Shown here: in pieces, positions 23,294-35,360 of the stretch
Layout: every line of letters begins with the position of its first letter
Numbering within the stretch: position 1 is the first letter of the stretch
NCBI GenBank assembly: GCA_963921425.1
Contig: OY992839.1
Location: forward strand, 17,158,910-17,222,909
Origin: Dryas octopetala
Taxonomy: Eukaryota > Streptophyta > Magnoliopsida > Rosales > Rosaceae
Length of the DNA stretch: 64,000 nucleotides
Direction: 5' to 3'
The notes under the pieces: model-generated
Told to the model about the DNA's origin: nothing
What the model saw: the letters and a program-made list of their open reading frames with translations, nothing else
Databases searched by the model: none
Position numbers and translations under genes: made by a program

Positions 23294-25429
23294 TTACTTG
23301 CGTCCTTTCTTCTTCCTCTTGCCATTGCTACTCTCCGCATTCCCTAAGAACGAACTGAGGAAGCTCTCCATCTCGGACTTCTCCTCTCCATAAAAAGTGA
23401 CCTCCTCGTTTTCTGGCATCTCGGAAGTGAGCACATACAGCTCTCGCTTGGTGTAGTGCCGAATTGTCATGGCGCTCTCCAATGCTTTGTACTCCATGTT
23501 AGAGGTGCACAAAAATGGTCTTCCAAGAATAATAGAGACATCGCCCGGAATTGTCGGCACATCTAGCACTATGAAATCAGAGGGAATTAGTAATTTACGA
23601 CATTTAACCAAAACATCCACAAGCATACCACAAGCTTTTTGGGCTGAAGAGTTGGCGAAACGAATGTCCACATCAAATGGTTGCAAATCAGCCTCCTTAA
23701 ATCCAAGCCTCTCGAACACAACCAGCGGCATGACATTGATAGCTGAACCACTGTCAACTAAGGCATTGGTGATCTTATGCTCCCCTATGCTGCATGATAT
23801 GACCAACGAGCCCGGATCCTTCTTCTTGCTTGGAAAAGATGCAAAGAGATAACCACAAATCTCCCTAGGAACATTGTGACTATGCCCTTGCTCCTCAACC
23901 TTCTTCTCAATAGACTTCAATTCCCTCATGGTTGCTGGAAATTTGGTGATGTCAATGTCCGGAATGAGGGGAATCACACGTGTATCAGCTTCCTCTTCAA
24001 TCATTTCTGGATCCTCCTCTTCCTCACTATCACTGATCTCAATCACTTCCTTCACTTTCTTAGTCTTGACCACTCTAACTCTTTTTCTTGCAGTAGTCCT
24101 CAAAATAGCATTTACATGCTCCTCATTCTTCGGGTTGACGATGGGCTGACTTGGCAACTTCCCCTTCTCTCTCTGACCCAAAGTAGTGGCAATCTGACCC
24201 ATTTGACTCTCCAAGTGTGCAATAGCCTTCGAATTGGCTTGCATCTGCTGCTCGGTACGGTTCATGAAGGCATTGGTGCTTTGGGCAAGGGAAGTGGTGC
24301 TTTGAGCAATCTGAGCAATCTTGTCCTCCAAACTAGACCTCTCGGCATTAGGGTGCACATACGGCTTGTTGGTGCTCCCACTAGCTTGCTGTCCATTGTT
24401 GTTGCTCCATGTGAAATTCGGGTTGTTCTTCCATCCAGGGTTGTAAGTGTTGGAATATGGGTCATACGGCACCCTAGGATAGCTCCCAACCTGGTTCACT
24501 TGTTCCACGTCACCCCCTTGTCCTTGTACACTCATCATCTTCTCTTGAGCCAAAGATAACTTCTGCACCATAGTCTTGATTTCTATAATCTGTCCCTCCA
24601 TGGTGTTTGGCACATCAGCCACCTCATATAACCCTCTCTTTGGTCCTCCTCTTGCACGATTGGAATCCCATTGTTGAGAACTCAAAGAAAGCGACTCAAA
24701 CAATTCTGTAGCCTCATGCTCCGTTTTGGACATGAATGCACCACCACATGCCGAATCCACCTTGGCTTGGTCTCTCTCCAATAATCCCTGATAAAAACAG
24801 CAAATCACATACCAAGGAGATAAGTTATGGTGTGGGCAGCTAGTAAGTAACTCATTGAATCTGTCCCAAGTCTCATGGAATGGTTCGTCCGCCTTTTGCA
24901 CAAATCCAAGGATCTCCTTCCGAATCGAATTAGTCTTGGAAATGGAATAGAACTTGTTCAAAAACTTGCTCGAAAGATCATCCCATGTCGAAATGGAACC
25001 ACTGGGCAGCGAATACAACCACCTCTTTGCCTTGTCCTTAAGCGCAAAAGGGAACATCCTCAAACGGTACTGATCGGCATTCAGGCCCCTCAATTGTGCG
25101 GCTTCACAAACCCCGGAAAACTCCTTCAAGAAATGGATCGGATCCTCCCCATTCAGCCCATGGTAACTCGGCAACAAATGAATCTGACCACTCTTGATTT
25201 CGAAATCAGTGGCTATGGTGGCATACCGAATGCACGATGGTTGAGTGGGCAGCGAAGGTGCTGAAAAGTGGCTCAGGGGCTGCGGCACTATCTCATTTGC
25301 TTCAGCCATGTCGACACTCTCAGTCTCTTCACTACTCGAATCTGATGCACTAGGTTGCGGGCTGACTTGTGATGCACCTAAAGCTTCGTCCTTGAGCCTC
25401 TCCAACCTAACTACAAGTTCAGGGTTCAT
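23294..25429 (-). CDS. gag-pro: Gag-protease polyprotein of element D
   Basis: 711 codons, ATG at 25429-25427 (MNPELV; an upstream in-frame GTG is not used here), stop at 23296-23294. Acidic Ser/Glu-rich N-terminus; Gag domain about 70-190 (MFPFALKDKAKRWLYSL); NPGWKNNPNFTWSNN near 325; a central coiled coil and an acidic run; aspartic protease near 557 with ALVDSGSAINVMP (canonical D-S-G, unlike A) and ILGRPF near 635; a short basic tail KRKKKGRK that resembles a nuclear-localisation or nucleic-acid-binding motif (inference). No zinc knuckle. The stop is followed directly by the hairpin that follows pol in A, C and E, so pol is absent rather than damaged. Likely a structural-protein donor that relies on polymerase and integrase from elsewhere. 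Confidence 0.92.
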   Translation of the reverse strand: MNPELVVRLERLKDEALGASQVSPQPSASDSSSEETESVDMAEANEIVPQPLSHFSAPSLPTQPSCIRYATIATDFEIKSGQIHLLPSYHGLNGEDPIHFLKEFSGVCEAAQLRGLNADQYRLRMFPFALKDKAKRWLYSLPSGSISTWDDLSSKFLNKFYSISKTNSIRKEILGFVQKADEPFHETWDRFNELLTSCPHHNLSPWYVICCFYQGLLERDQAKVDSACGGAFMSKTEHEATELFESLSLSSQQWDSNRARGGPKRGLYEVADVPNTMEGQIIEIKTMVQKLSLAQEKMMSVQGQGGDVEQVNQVGSYPRVPYDPYSNTYNPGWKNNPNFTWSNNNGQQASGSTNKPYVHPNAERSSLEDKIAQIAQSTTSLAQSTNAFMNRTEQQMQANSKAIAHLESQMGQIATTLGQREKGKLPSQPIVNPKNEEHVNAILRTTARKRVRVVKTKKVKEVIEISDSEEEEDPEMIEEEADTRVIPLIPDIDITKFPATMRELKSIEKKVEEQGHSHNVPREICGYLFASFPSKKKDPGSLVISCSIGEHKITNALVDSGSAINVMPLVVFERLGFKEADLQPFDVDIRFANSSAQKACGMLVDVLVKCRKLLIPSDFIVLDVPTIPGDVSIILGRPFLCTSNMEYKALESAMTIRHYTKRELYVLTSEMPENEEVTFYGEEKSEMESFLSSFLGNAESSNGKRKKKGRK

Positions 25430-25589
25430 AAAACACACCTAATCAAGAGAAAACACACAATCAGTAGAACGAATGCATATAAAGGCATGGCATTTATTAA
25501 AAACTAAAAATTAACAAAAACTGAAATCTAGTTAATATAACCTAATTCTAATGACTAATTACACCAATTCATTGATATTGGACACCATT

Positions 25590-25606
25590 CCCCGGCAACG
25601 GCGCCA
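25590..25606 (-). other. Primer-binding site, tRNA-Asp (element D)
   Basis: Exact 17-base match, 6 bp from the LTR end at 25613. Confidence 0.92.
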
Positions 25607-25612
25607 AAAACT

Positions 25613-28029
25613 TGTTGATGTGTTTTCTTAGAATAAAATAAACAATTACCTCATTCTAAGTTTACTCGCAAGTGCACGAATCGCATCAGTAGCAAAGCGT
25701 ACAAGCACGAGGTCGATCCCACAGGGAATGGTTAATATACAACAAATCAGTGCAAACAATCACGAGAATAACTAAATGGGGGGTTTTGAAAGATGGAAAC
25801 ACACGCACACATCACCACACGCACACACACTTTATTCTATCTTGCAATGTTAAGTTTTCGGTTTCAAATCAGATAAGCATGCAATAACCATCCAAGGCTA
25901 ATGACAGTTAATTTGAACACAACATATTAAAGTTTGACAGCTAAAAAGGTTTGGCTAGTTACTTTCTCGCCATTGTTCTCCTAATGCATAAACTAAGAGC
26001 TTCTTGGGCCTTCCTTAGCTAGTTAACCTACATGTTCCCTAGTTCAAGCTAGGGCAGCTGTTACCCATGCAGGAGTCATTAAGTTTTATGAGAACGTCAA
26101 ACATGCACAACATATAAGCTTTGACTATTTCCTTATAGAGGTCGCCCAACCCCACTACCAAGAATAATCCCTTATTCCCTTGTTACTTGTGGTTTAGTGT
26201 CTTTGACTATTTCACAGCTAAACCTAACAGATAAACTAGATGCAATTACCCTAAGGTGGCCAGTCAAAGGATGCAAACAACTAGTGACGGGGGTTTTAAT
26301 AGATAGTGGAAATTTAATATGTGCAAACATCAAACTAACAGACCAAGAGACGGATAAACGATTTGTTAAAGCATACGAATCCATTAATCAACCTACGACT
26401 AACATGCAAGATAGAATAACTAAGCTACATAATTAAAACAAATAAATAAAAGAAACAAAACAGCAACAAATAAATGAAATCCCAATTCATGCTTGTTAAC
26501 GGAAATCAGAAACGCAAAATTAAAGAAATTAAAAGCATAAACAAATGGAACTTAGCAACATGAATTGAAAGCAATAAAGAGATAACTAAATAAAATCAGA
26601 TTGCAAAGATTAAATAACAATTAATTAAAATCAGAACCAAAGCTATAAACTAATTAAATTCAGAAACTTAAATTAAATAAATTCAGAAACCAATATCCAA
26701 CATTAAATCTGAAACTAGAATGAAAAAGAAAACAAAAATCAGAGGTGCAAGCACATGGGGGCTGCGGCAAGGAGAGAGGAAGAAGGAGGCACCCAACACA
26801 AGCAATTGGCTCACGGCAAGGTGAGCTTGGGCTTGCGGCAGCAGGTGGTCCTTCCCTCTCACTTGTCACGCCACCCTCTCTCTAAGTCTCTCTCTGAATT
26901 TGGCTCACCTTACAAGAGAAATAAAAGCTGAAAATAAAACCCTAAAACAGAAAAATAAAACTAGGAGGGAGAGAGGTTTCGGCTGGAGTAGGAGGAAAAA
27001 TAATGTCTAAAAGGTGTCCCTAAAAGTCTGAATGAGGAGGTTTAAATAGGTGGAGCCTTCCTTGAGAGGCAAGGAAGAGGAAACATGCGGCTGCTAGGTT
27101 TCCCTTTCCTAGTGCCTTGCGGCTTCAGCTAGGGTTATCTGACCCTTGGGCTTGCGGCATGGGCTGGTCCCTTTGGGCTTGAGTGGCTCACGCCTAGCCT
27201 AGCTAGGGTCCCTCCTTGGCGCATGGGCTGATAGTCTTGGGCTTCCATGTTGGGCTTCAGCTGCTTGCACAAGATGGGCTAGGGTTTCACTCCATGGGCT
27301 TCCATCTTGGGCTTGTCACCTTGGGCTTGCGCATGGCCCCTTGTCTTGCTAGGGTTTGCATGGCATGCATGCGCATGCATGGGCTGCCATCTTCCTCCTT
27401 GCGTGTGGCTTTTGGGCTGCTAGGGTTTGGGCCCATGCATGTGCATGCATGGCCCACTTGGTTCGGCATCCCTAGGGCCCATGGGCCCTCCACTTTTGAC
27501 TTCCCATTTTGCCCCTCATTTCCATTTGAATTCAAATTCATTTCTTCCCTCCATTCATTTCCATGGATGTCCACCACCTTCTGGAAGCTTCTGGAACCTT
27601 GAAAAACATTTCCTGGTGCAACTAGGATTAAATGAGAGATTCCTTATCCATTTCGACTTCTCGTAATGACCATATTGCCCCTGGGGTCTCCTAGTGTCAC
27701 TAGGACTCCTTTCCCTAGTTGGGTTAGGTTTCCCAGTTCAACCAGGATTTCCTGTTCGGATCAGGATTTCACATTTCTGGCTCCGCAATGATGGTTCTGG
27801 ACTTGATGTTTCCTAGTGTGACTAGGAATCCTCATTTGACTAGGATTTCTGCACTTTTCCTGGTTTGACCAGGAATTGTCCCAAAATGGCTCCATTTGCT
27901 TCTTTTTCTCATTTCTGCTTCATTTGACCTGAAAACACAAAAACAAGACAAGAAACACAAAATAGCGAGTTCTAACACTCTAGGTTAAGGAATTAGTATC
28001 ATAAAGTGATGCAAAATGCACACTCATCA
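25613..28029 (-). repeat. 5' LTR of element D (2,417 bp)
   Basis: Minus strand starts TGATGAGTGTGCATTTTGC at 28029 and ends AAAACACATCAACA. CATGCATG runs near 27361-27385 and 27434-27452, and CCTAGT...ACTAGG dyads at 27680-27860. TATTTAAA on the minus strand at 27041-27048 may be the TATA box. D's two LTRs are more alike than either is to F's, for example TTTAATATGTGC against TTTAATACGTGC. Confidence 0.9.
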
Positions 28030-28557
28030 CCGCCCAAGTTGAAGGACCCTGGCAGTTTTACGATTCCTTGTTTGGTTGGGGATCATAAGTTTGAGAAGGC
28101 ATTGCTGGATTTGGGAGCAAGTATAAATTTGATACCGTATTCAGTTTTCGCACAGTTGGGCATAGGAGATCTTAAACCTACTAGTGTTACTCTCCAATTG
28201 GCAGATCGTTCAGTAAAGGTTCCAAAAGGTGTGGTGGAAGATGTGCTGGTTCGGGTAGCAGATTTGATCATGCCCGCTGATTTCATCATTCTTGAAATGG
28301 AGGATACCCCAATTAGAGGGAATGAGCTACCGATCATATTGGGAAGACCGTTCATGGCCACAGCGAACACCAAGATTGATGTGAGTAATGGGAAGTTGAC
28401 AATGTCTGTACTTGGTGAAACGGTTGAGTTTGATGTTTTTGGTGCAATGAAGTATCCAAAGGAGGAGGATGATTGCCAAAGGATTGATAGTTTGGACCCA
28501 TTGGTTGAGGAAGTGGGCGAAACTAATCTTGCAGAAGATACATTGGAGGTTGCTTTG
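28030..28557 (+). pseudogene. Protease segment of element E pol (left of F)
   Basis: 176 codons from [10 protein letters not shown] through [13 protein letters not shown] and ILGRPF to the point of F insertion, collinear with about residues 565-741 of A. No stop inside. The frame that reads in from 28006 starts in D's LTR and is not the native start. It rejoins its partner at 37812 once F and one TSD copy are discounted. Confidence 0.92.
28553..28557 (+). repeat. Target-site duplication of F, left copy
   Basis: CTTTG immediately left of F's LTR terminus; identical to 37807-37811. Confidence 0.93.
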
Positions 28558-31017
28558 TGTTGATGTGTTTTCTTAGAACAAAATAAACATCTATTTCATT
28601 CCAAGTATACTCGCAAGTGCACGAATCGCATCAGTAGCAAAGCGTACAAGCACGAGGTCGATCCCACAGGGAATGGTTAATAAACAACAAATCAATGCAA
28701 TTAATCACTAGAATAACTAAATGGGGGGTTTTGGAAAGATGGAACACACGCACACATCACCACACGCACACACACTTTATTCTATCTTGCAATGTTAAGT
28801 TTTCGGTTTCAAATCAGATAAGCATGGAATAACCATCCAAGGCTAATGACAGTTAATTTGAACACAACATATTAAAGTTTGACAGCTAAAAAGGTTTGGC
28901 TAGTTACTTTCTCGCCATTGTTCTCCTAATGCATAAACTAAGAGCTTCTTGGGCCTTCCTTAGCTAGTTAACCTACATGTTCCCTAGTTCAAGCTAAGGC
29001 AGCTGTTACCCATGCAGGAGTCATTAAGTTTTATGAGAACGTCAAACATGCACAACATATAAGCTTTGACTATTTCCTTATAGAGGTCGCCCAACCCCAC
29101 TACCAAGAATAATCCCTTATTCCCTTGTTACTTGTGGTTTAGTGTCTTTGACTATTTCACAGCTAAACCTAACAGATAAACTAGATGCAATTACCCTAAG
29201 GTGGCCAGTCAAATGATGCAAACAACTAGTGACGGGGGTTCTAATAGATAGTGGAAATTTAATACGTGCAAACATCAAACTAACAGACCAAGAGACGGAT
29301 AAACGATTTGTTAAAGCATACGAATCCATTAATCGACCTACAACTAACATGCAAGATAGAATAACTAACCTACATAATTAAATAAAACAAATAAAAGTAA
29401 AACAGCAACCAATAAATAAAATCTCAATTCATGCTTGTTAACGGAAATCAGAAACGCAAAATTAAAGAAATTAAAAGCATAAACAAATGGAACTTAGCAA
29501 CATGAATTGAAAGCAATAAAGAGATAACTAAATAAAATCAGATTGCAAAGATTAAATAACAATTAATTAAAATCAGAACCAAAGCTATAAACTAATTAAA
29601 TTCAGAAACTTAAATTAAATAAATTCAGAAACCAATATCCAACATTAAATCTGAAACTAGAATGAAAAAGAAAACAAAAATCAGAGGTGCAAGCACATGG
29701 GGGCTGCGGCAAGGAGGGAGGAAGAAGGAGGCACCTAGCACAAGCAATTGGCTCACGGCAAGGTGAGCTTGGGCTTGCGGCAGCAGGTGGTCCTTCCCTC
29801 TCACTTGTCACGCCACCCTCTCTCTAAGTCTCTCTCTGAATTTGGCTCACCTTACAAGAGAAATAAAAGCTGAAAATAAAACCCTAAAACAGAAAAATAA
29901 AACTAGGAGGGGGAGAGAGTGATTTCGGCTGGAGGAGGAGAAAAAGTGTTCCCTAAAAGTCTGAATGAGGGGATTTAAATAGGAGAAGCCTTCCTTGAGA
30001 GGCAAGGAAGAGCAAGTTGCGGCTGGCTAGGGTTTGCTCTCCTAGTGCCTTGCGGCTTCAGCTAGGGCTAGCTGATCAGGCCTTGGCGTGATGGGCTGCT
30101 CCCTTTTGGGCTTGAGTGGCTCACGCCTAGCCTTGCTAGAGTCCCTCCTTGGTGTTTGGGTTGGTAGTCTTGGGCTTTGGGCTTGCATGTTGGGCTTCCA
30201 TGTTGGGCTTCAGTAGCTTGCACAAGATGGGCTAGGGTTTCACTCCATGGGCTTCCACCTTGGGCTTGTCACCTTGGGCTTGCGCATGGCCCCTTGTCTT
30301 GCTAGGGTTTGCATGGCTTGCATGCGCATGCATGGGCTGCCATCTTCCTCCTTGCGTGTGGCTTTTGGGCTGCTAGGGTTTGGGCCCATGCATGTGCATG
30401 CATGGCCCACTTGGTTCGGCATCCCTAGGGCCCATGCGCCCTCCACTTTTGACTTCCCATTTTGCCCCTCATTTCCATTTGAATTCAAATTCATTTCTTC
30501 CCTCCATTCATTTCCATGGATTTCCACCACCTTCTGGAAGCTTCTGGAACCTTGAAAAACATTTCCTGGTGCAACTAGGATTTCTTGAAAATGAGAGATT
30601 CCTTATCCATTTCGACTTCTCGTAATGACCATATTGCCCCTGGGGTCTCCTAGTGTCACTAGGACTCCTTTCCCTAGTTGGGTTAGGTTTCCTAGTTCAA
30701 CCAGGAATTCCTGTTCGAATCAGGATTTCACATTTCTGGCTCCGCAATGATGGTTCTGGACTTGATGTTTCCTAGTGTGACTAGGAATCCTCATTTGACT
30801 AGGATTTCTGCACTTTTTCTGGTTTGACCAGGATTTCACTCGTTTTCCTGGTTTGACCAGGAATTGTCCCAAAATGGCTCTATTTGCTTCTTTTTCTCAT
30901 TTCTGCTTCATTTGACCTGAAAACACAAAAATAAGACAAGAAACACAAAATAACGAGTTCTAACACTCTAGGTTAAGGAATTAGTATCATAAAGTGATGC
31001 AAAATGCACACTCATCA
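28558..31017 (-). repeat. 3' LTR of element F (2,460 bp)
   Basis: Termini TG...CA (minus strand TGATGAGTGTGC start at 31017), next to the polypurine tract at 31018. Confidence 0.93.
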
Positions 31018-31030
31018 CACCCCCAAACTT
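31018..31030 (-). other. Polypurine tract of element F
   Basis: Minus strand AAGTTTGGGGGTG, directly before the 3' LTR, preceded by CTCGAGGACTAGCAAAATCT, a box also found before the tracts of E and G. It primes plus-strand DNA synthesis. Confidence 0.88.
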
Positions 31031-33041
31031 AGATTTTGCTAGTCCTCGAGCAAATAAAGGAAAGAAAAGACTCAAGACTGACTCCAACATCCCAACAACT
31101 GAATTCATGCGCATAACCATTAATCACATAAGAAAGCAAGGCATATAAATGGCATTCTTCAAATTCTAATAACATTTCAAATAACATACCTCGCTCCTCC
31201 ATTGTCATATAGGCCATCCTTGACACAAATCCAAGTTTTAGACAAACAAGACTAAATCAATACATACATAACAGATTCAACTCCAATCCTCACTATGGCA
31301 TACTCTCAATGATAAACACTCAAGAATTGGGTTGATATGTGCACTCAAAAGTATATGTGAGAGGAATTATGTAACAAAAACAATTAGCTCACATATGTAC
31401 ATGAAATAAAGGCACATTTTAGAAAGAATACTGATCTCATGAAAGGAATACAAATGCTTGAAATAGAATCAATAGCCATAGGCTCCCTTCTTAAATAGAC
31501 TCCACATAAGTATAATACACACTCTTGAGATCAGCTAGGACTTTAATAGGGTTATAATGAAGGCTTAGGCTAGGATAGGGTACTGAAATGAAAAGGAAAC
31601 ACAAAGGGCTAATTTCATGGAATTGCAAGCACCAATAGAACATTCTGAGGTACACTTTGCTTCTTTGCACTTCATAGCTTACTTTGAACTCTTTTTGCTC
31701 ACTTTTTTTTTTTTTTTTTGAAACCGTCCCATCTCTTTTCTTTGATTTCTTTTCTTTTTCTTTTCTTTGGGCACGGCATACATACTTTTTTGACACATTT
31801 TTGTATAAGCTATGCATTTTCACTTCTTTTTCACCTCAATCAACATATAAACAACTTGCAACACCATAAAGTGGTAAAACGGTTGAAAGGGGTGGTACAC
31901 CCCCAAACTTAGGGTTTGGTATGGGGTAACAAAGAAAACGGCTTAAAAGGCTCAAAATGGGTAACTAAGGATAAAACATGTAATGGGTAGGCTTTCAGGC
32001 TATGGGGTACACAAACAGGGCCTAAATTCATTTCTCAAGAGTTATGCAAATACGGCATGCTTTGTGTACACAAGAAAAGAGTTCTAGCTCATTGATTCAA
32101 GATTATGCATATTCCAAGCAAATGACCAAATGAAAGACAATGAGATCAAAACAACGACTTATATGACAATGATAGAATCAGAGTGGCGCGCAACACTCAA
32201 GAATTGAAGAACAGGGCTCAAAAGCTCACTTAGGTCATGCAAGTCTACTCTATTATGCATATAATCATTAGTAATGCTAATCACAACCTAAATTCATATC
32301 AACAAGGCCAAATGACATAGAATTGTAAGATATGTTATGGAACACTATTAGAATGAAAAGAACACCAAATATACACACAATACTAAAACATGCTCATAAC
32401 AATCATGCACACTCAAATCAATTAGTTGGGGACTCAAAACGACCTGAAACAACCAAAATGACTCAAAAAACTTTTTGTTTTTAAAACAATGTCGCACACT
32501 TCAAAAGAATCACATCCATCACTAACGTGAATGAGATCTAATGAAAACGTGCATTTTGATGTGGGTTTTGACACCCTAAGTTTAAAAACAAAAGAAAAAG
32601 TTTTTTCCTAACCTAAAAACACCTAAAAACACTAAAAACGAAATTTTTTTTTTTCTTTTTCTAAAAACACTCAAAAACACTTAAAACACTCTAAACACTT
32701 GTTCTAACCTAAAAACACTAACAAATGACAATTGCTTTTCCCCCCACACTTAAATGATACATTGCCCTCAATGTATATGAAATAAATGCAAGAATGATCA
32801 AATTAAGCGAAACAGGAAATTGCAAACATCCAAAACCAAATAAACACACCAAAATGAAAAATTGTCTTATGAAGCGAAATAAAGAAACTGTTTACTTGCG
32901 TATGCAAGCGTAGACACTCCAAGGGTAGGCGCGGCCTCCTTGGTCCTCAATGACTCCTCCTTCATTATTCGAAACAAAAACTTGGGTTGCCTCCCAATAA
33001 GCGCTTGTTTTTCTGTCTTCAGCCTGACATTGCCATCTCCT
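31031..33041 (-). other. 3' non-coding region of element F
   Basis: About 2.0 kb without a coding frame. Plus-strand coordinates of conserved pieces: CCGTCCCA (31724-31731) with TGGGCACGG (31768-31776); CCAAAC/GTTTGG (31903-31908, 31914-31919); TACATTG-CCCT-CAATGTA (32758-32775); TTGGG/CCCAA (32982-32986, 32993-32997), just after the gag-pro stop. Confidence 0.75.
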
Positions 33042-35176
33042 TTACTTGCGTCCTTTCCTCTTCCTCTTGCCATTGCTACTCTCGGCATTCCCTAGGAACG
33101 AACTGAGGAAGCTCTCCATCTCGGACTTCTCCTCTCCATAAAAAGTGACCTCCTCGTTTTCTGGCATCTCGGAAGTGAGCACATACAGCTCTCGCTTTGT
33201 GTAGTGCCGAATTGTCATGGCGCTCTCCAATGCTTTGTACTCCATGTTAGAGGTGCACAAAAATGGTCTTCCAAGAATAATAGAGACATCGCCCGGAATT
33301 GTCGGCACATCTAGCACTATGAAATCAGAGGGGATTAGTAATTTACGACATTTAACCAAAACATCCACAAGCATACCACAAGCTTTTTGGGCTGAAGAGT
33401 TGGCGAAGCGAATGTCCACATCAAATGGTTGCAAATCAGCCTCCTTAAATCCAAGCCTCTCGAACACAACCAGCGGCATGACATTGATAGCTGAACCACT
33501 GTCAACTAAAGCATTGGCGATCTTATGCTCCCCTATGCTGCATGGTATGACCAACGAGCCCGGATCCTTCTTCTTGCTTGGAAAAGATGCAAAGAGATAA
33601 CCACAAATCTCCCTAGGAACATTGTGACTATGCCCTTGCTCCTCAACCTTCTTCTCAATAGACTTCAATTCCCTCATGGTTGCTGGAAATTTGGTGATGT
33701 CAATGTCCGGAATGAGGGGAATCACACGTGTATCAGCTTCCTCTTCAATCATTTCTGGATCCTCCTCTTCCTCACTATCACTGATCTCAATCACTTCCTT
33801 CACTTTCTTAGTCTTGACCACTCTAACTCTTTTTCTTGCAGTAGTCCTCAAAATAGCATTTACATGCTCCTCATTCTTCGGGTTGACGATGGGCTGACTT
33901 GGCAACTTCCCCTTCTCTCTCTGACCCAAAGTAGTGGCAATCTGACCCATTTGACTCTCCAAGTGTGCAATAGCCTTCGAATTGGCTTGCATCTGCTGCT
34001 CGGTACGGTTCATGAAGGCATTGGTGCTTTGGGCAAGGGAAGTGGTGCTTTGAGCAATCTGAGCAATCTTGTCCTCCAAACTAGACCTCTCGGCATTAGG
34101 GTGCACATATGGCTTGTTGGTGCTCCCACTAGCTTGCTGTCCATTGTTGTTGCTCCACCTGAAATTCGGGTTGTTCTTCCATCCAGGGTTATAAGTGTTA
34201 GAAAATGGATCATATGGCACCCTAGGATAATTCCCAACCTGGTTTACTTGTTCCACGTCACCCCCTTGTCCTTGCGCACTCATCATCTTCTCTTGAGCCA
34301 AAGATAACTTCTGCACCATAGTCTTGATTTCCATAATCTGTCCCTCCATGGTGTTTGGCACATCCGCTACCTCATACAACCCTATCTTTGGTCCTCCTCT
34401 TGCACGATTGGAATCCCATTGTTGAGAACTCAAAGAAAGCGACTCAAACAATTCTGTAGCCTCATCCTCCGTTTTGGACATGAATGCACCACCACATGCC
34501 GAATCCACCTTGGCTTGGTCTCTCTCCAACAATCCCTGATAAAAACAGCAAATCACATACCAAGGAGATAAGTTATGGTGTGGGCAGCTAGTAAGTAACT
34601 CATTGAATCTGTCCCAAGTCTCATGGAATGGTTCGTCCGCCTTTTGCACAAATCCAAGGATCTCCTTCCGAATCGAATTAGTCTTGGAAATGGAATAGAA
34701 CTTGTTCAAAAACTTGCTCGAAAGATCATCCCATGTCGAAATGGAACCACTGGGCAGCGAATACAACCACCTCTTTGCCTTGTCCTTAAGCGCAAAAGGG
34801 AACATCCTCAAACGGTACTGATCGGCATTCAGGCCCTCAATTGTGCGGCTTCACAAACCCCGGAAAACTCCTTCAAAAAGTGGATCGGATCCTCCCCATT
34901 CAGCCCATGGTAACTCGGCAACAAATGAATCTGACCACTCTTGATTTCGAAATCAGTGGCTATGGTGGCATACCGAATGCACGATGGTTGAGTGGGCAGC
35001 GAAGGTGCTGAAAAATGGCTCAGGGGCTGCGGCACTATCTCGTTTGCTTCAGCCATGTCGACACTCTCAGTCTCTTCACTACTCGAATCTGATGCACTAG
35101 GTTGCGAGCTGACTTGTGATGCACCTAAAGCTTCGTCCTTGAGCCTCTCCAACCTAGCAACAAGCTCAGGGTTCAT
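33042..35176 (-). pseudogene. gag-pro: Gag-protease gene of element F with one frameshift
   Basis: Same architecture as D's gag-pro (ATG at 35176-35174, basic tail KRKRKGRK, stop at 33042). A C-run is one base shorter than in D near 34834-34836, so codons 1-114 are out of frame with the rest; the remaining 590 codons are uninterrupted, including the DSGSAINVMP protease. Because F is otherwise young and intact, the frameshift may be recent; an assembly indel in the C-run is the other possibility. Confidence 0.92.
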
Positions 35177-35337
35177 AAAACACACCTAATCAAGAGAAAA
35201 ACACACAATCAGTAGAAAGAATGCATATAAAGGCATGGCATTTATTAAAAACTAAAAATTAACAAAAACTGAAATCTAGGTAATATAACCTAATTCTAAT
35301 GACTAATTACACAAATTCATTGATATTAGACACCATT

Positions 35338-35354
35338 CCCCGGCAACGGCGCCA
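35338..35354 (-). other. Primer-binding site, tRNA-Asp (element F)
   Basis: Exact 17-base match 6 bp inside the 5' LTR end. Confidence 0.92.
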
Positions 35355-35360
35355 AAAACT

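Larger units (their letters stand above)
19919..28029 (-). mobile_element. Element D: Gag-protease-only Athila-like retrotransposon
   Basis: Minus strand: 5' LTR (28029 to 25613), tRNA-Asp primer site, one gag-pro frame, 3' non-coding region, and a 3' LTR missing its 5' portion. There is no RT, RNase H or integrase. Both outer ends are true LTR termini, yet the flanking pentamers differ (ATCAT at 19914-19918; CCGCC at 28030-28034) and the flanks are unrelated: C's LTR on the left, E's protease gene on the right. This implies recombination or an aberrant integration. Confidence 0.9.
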
